Below, in pieces: positions 13,653 through 13,658 of a stretch of 13,658 nucleotides of DNA. The position numbers and the translations under genes are program-made. This DNA is from an uncultured Eubacteriales bacterium (GTDB taxonomy: Bacteria; Bacillota; Clostridia; Lachnospirales; CAG-274): the NCBI GenBank assembly GCA_902496345.1, contig CABVAP010000058.1, forward strand, positions 1-13,658, in the 5' to 3' direction. Each line of letters opens with the position of its first letter. Position 1 is the first letter of the stretch. The notes beneath the pieces were generated by a model that saw only the letters and a list, made by a program, of their open reading frames with translations, searched no databases and was not told where the DNA came from.

Positions 13653-13658
13653 ATTATC

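Noticed and set aside
1..13658. tRNA or rRNA genes, CRISPR arrays, insertion sequences, integrase or phage genes
   Set aside because: I found no cloverleaf with a terminal CCA or TTCAA arm, no regularly spaced repeats, no transposase or integrase motifs, and no target-site duplications. The window looks like ordinary chromosome.

Overview
The window looks like a chromosomal segment from an anaerobic, low-GC Firmicute, most likely a member of the Clostridia. The DNA is AT-rich (not counted). Ribosome binding sites are strong AGGAGG types, and sigma-A promoters sit close to the TTGACA/TATAAT consensus. The gene content fits: a class 1B (PyrD/PyrK) dihydroorotate dehydrogenase, a type I dihydroorotase, a long-form OMP decarboxylase, an AsnA-family protein and a rubrerythrin with an N-terminal rubredoxin-like domain. 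I cannot name genus or species.

Positions 1-385 are a control region. Two good promoters (42-70 and 86-114) precede a leader RNA that encodes a 26-codon peptide (155-235) with a strong ribosome binding site. An intrinsic terminator (239-287) begins three bases after the peptide's stop codon. This is the geometry of the UTP-sensitive, translation-coupled attenuator of enterobacterial pyrBI. I found no PyrR-binding loop, which is what one would expect in this phylum.

Positions 386-9496 are a tightly packed operon, pyrB-pyrC-pyrF-carA-carB-pyrK-pyrD, with gaps of 3 bases or less or short overlaps. It ends at a terminator (9519-9550). It encodes carbamoyl phosphate synthase, aspartate transcarbamylase, dihydroorotase, dihydroorotate dehydrogenase and OMP decarboxylase. 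Only orotate phosphoribosyltransferase (pyrE) is missing from the UMP pathway, so it must lie elsewhere. No pyrI or pyrR is present in the window.

Positions 9551-11980 hold three apparently separate genes: a small DUF3781-type protein, an AEC-family permease with a TTG start, and a divergent AsnA (aspartate-ammonia ligase) homologue. The last keeps the ends and fold motifs of AsnA but has lost a roughly 30-residue active-site segment and several substrate-binding residues. It is the most unusual protein here.

Positions 11981-12718 are a complete oxidative-stress unit: a consensus promoter, a perfect Fur/PerR-type palindrome just downstream of it, a reverse rubrerythrin, and a 14-bp-stem terminator. 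Positions 12719-13658 contain a small lipoprotein with a Pro/Gly/Asp-rich repeated linker, a possible 27-residue hydrophobic peptide directly after it, an inverted repeat, and a consensus promoter at the right edge that fires into a gene outside the window.
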